Shown: positions 5,299 to 5,946 of the stretch, piece by piece
How positions within the stretch are numbered: position 1 is the stretch's first letter
How the letters are laid out: each line of letters starts with the position of its first letter
From: Chloroflexota bacterium
Lineage (GTDB): Bacteria > Chloroflexota > Anaerolineae > Aggregatilineales > Aggregatilineaceae
Reading direction: 5' to 3'
Assembly (NCBI GenBank): GCA_016234525.1
Contig: JACRBK010000597.1
Location: 1-5,946 of the forward strand
DNA: 5,946 bases
Translations under genes and position numbers: made by a program
Notes under the pieces: model-generated
Database searches by the model: none
The model's input: the letters and a program-made list of their open reading frames with translations, nothing else
What the model was told of the DNA's origin: nothing

Positions 5299-5946
5299 TT
5301 ACGGCTGCCAGTCGGGCATAAAATCTGACTGTGCATCGCTGATCGCGCGCGGTGTTCCGCCTTCTGCCGGAATGATATAGATCGCGGATGTCTCATGCGG
5401 TCCATTTTGATAGACGATTTCACTGCCGTCGGGTGACCAGTCAGGAAAGGCGCTGCGATTGGTAGCGTGGGTAAGCTGCCGGATTCCGCCGCCGTCGCCG
5501 CTCATGACGAAAATATTGACGGTTCCGGCTGAATTGATGGCATTATAAGCAATCAACGTCCCATCCGGTGACCAGGTGGGGAAAGAATTTGTCGCGTTGT
5601 CATCGGTCAGGCGGCGCACCTGAAGTGAGGACAGGTCTAGCACAGCAATATCATAGTCCTCAGCTGCGCCCCAAATATCCGTGTGAAAAACGATCTGTGT
5701 GCCATCCGGCGACCAATCCGGCCCAAGATCGTCCGCGTCATTGTTCGTTAAGGCGCGTAAATTGGTTCCATCTCCATTTATTGCGTACAGATCAAAATCA
5801 TTGTCAGCATTACGCTGGAACGCGAGTTGTGAGCCATCCGGCGACCAGGTGGGATACCGCTCGTCAATCTCCGCCGTATCTGTCAAATTGATCAAACTGG
5901 TTCCATCAATATTCATCACGAATAGATCATATGGGCTGTTATCGGA
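5299..5946 (-). CDS. PD40/TolB-like beta-propeller protein, C-terminal part, 5' end beyond window
   Basis: The frame stays open to the right edge (215 codons plus TAA at 5299-5301). An internal GTG at 5917-5919 is not the real start, because the codons before it read SDNSPYDLFV and complete a propeller strand. The sequence consists of WD40-like PD40 (TolB-type) blades. Each has a 'D-L/I-y-v/a-i/m-n-x-D-G' strand, a 'LT' turn and a WSPDG hairpin: YPTWSPDGSQLAF, GPDWSPDGTQIVF, FPTWSPDGTLIAY and FPDWSPDGSEIVY. A last partial copy (MPDWQP) ends the protein, as is common when the final strand closes the ring. The blades are 44-47 residues apart. Such propellers bind proteins or ligands, often outside the cytoplasm, but no signal or partner domain is visible here. 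It is convergent with the LCP gene and unlikely to be co-regulated with it. This is not evidence of a Tol-Pal system. Confidence 0.9.
   Translation of the reverse strand, partial: SDNSPYDLFVMNIDGTSLINLTDTAEIDERYPTWSPDGSQLAFQRNADNDFDLYAINGDGTNLRALTNNDADDLGPDWSPDGTQIVFHTDIWGAAEDYDIAVLDLSSLQVRRLTDDNATNSFPTWSPDGTLIAYNAINSAGTVNIFVMSGDGGGIRQLTHATNRSAFPDWSPDGSEIVYQNGPHETSAIYIIPAEGGTPRAISDAQSDFMPDWQP
5426..5853 (-). repeat. DNA-level repeats encoding WSPDG hairpins of the PD40 propeller
   Basis: Four related 20-base segments at 5426-5445, 5561-5580, 5702-5721 and 5834-5853 encode the W-S-P-D-G turn. The plus-strand core is CCATCCGGCGACCA, with small changes. Periods are 135, 141 and 132 bp (45, 47 and 44 codons). 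The last and second copies are almost identical, showing blade duplication at gene level. Confidence 0.8.

Noticed and set aside
5291..5306. Hairpin AGCCG/CGGCT spanning the PD40 gene stop codon as a terminator
   Set aside because: Short stem, and no T tract follows on the minus strand. It overlaps coding sequence and is likely chance.
5299..5946. Calling the PD40 gene tolB
   Set aside because: Only generic PD40 blades are visible. No TolB N-terminal domain or Tol-Pal neighbours are present, and a Chloroflexota-like host would not be expected to have that system.
1..5946. CRISPR, tRNA, rRNA, transposase or toxin-antitoxin elements
   Set aside because: None was recognised on either strand. 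The only repeats are within coding regions and tied to protein architecture.

Overview
The window is an ordinary-looking chromosomal stretch holding five protein genes and no RNA gene, mobile element or CRISPR array. Moderate GC content, SH3b-repeat and WD40-like PD40 surface proteins, and an LCP protein with a long Pro/Thr-rich stalk rich in 'TPT' and 'PTNTPRPS' words suggest a Chloroflexota bacterium, probably Anaerolineae. That assignment is inferred from protein style and no marker gene is present.

Layout: (1) 1-921, minus strand: the N-terminal part of a secreted protein with three SH3b repeats, cut by the left edge. (2) 1058-2173, minus: a MalK/UgpC-type ABC transporter ATPase with an unusual charged insertion near its N-terminus. 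(3) 2219-3145 (or 3172), minus: a membrane-anchored family 2 glycosyltransferase of the dolichyl/polyprenyl-phosphate sugar synthase type. Genes 3 and 2 are 45 bp apart and probably form an operon. No terminator is visible between genes 2 and 1, so readthrough is possible. (4) 3308-5215, plus: a 635-residue LytR-CpsA-Psr (LCP) protein with an N-terminal membrane helix, a long Pro/Thr stalk, the LCP catalytic domain and a LytR_C-like domain. It is transcribed divergently from gene 3 and ends at a clear intrinsic terminator. (5) 5299-5946, minus, convergent: the C-terminal end of a PD40/TolB-like beta-propeller protein, cut by the right edge.

The most coherent functional reading is cell-envelope work. 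The glycosyltransferase could make lipid-phosphate-linked sugars, and the LCP protein could transfer lipid-linked glycopolymers to the wall or other surface acceptors. They share a divergent promoter region of about 160 bp. The SH3b and PD40 proteins are probable extracytoplasmic binding proteins. The ABC ATPase belongs to the sugar-import class but has no permease or binding protein here, so it may serve a transporter encoded elsewhere.

I found no convincing undescribed system. The points most worth following are the architecture of the LCP protein, the insertion in the ATPase, the divergent control region, and the palindromic terminator that may belong to a dispersed repeat family.
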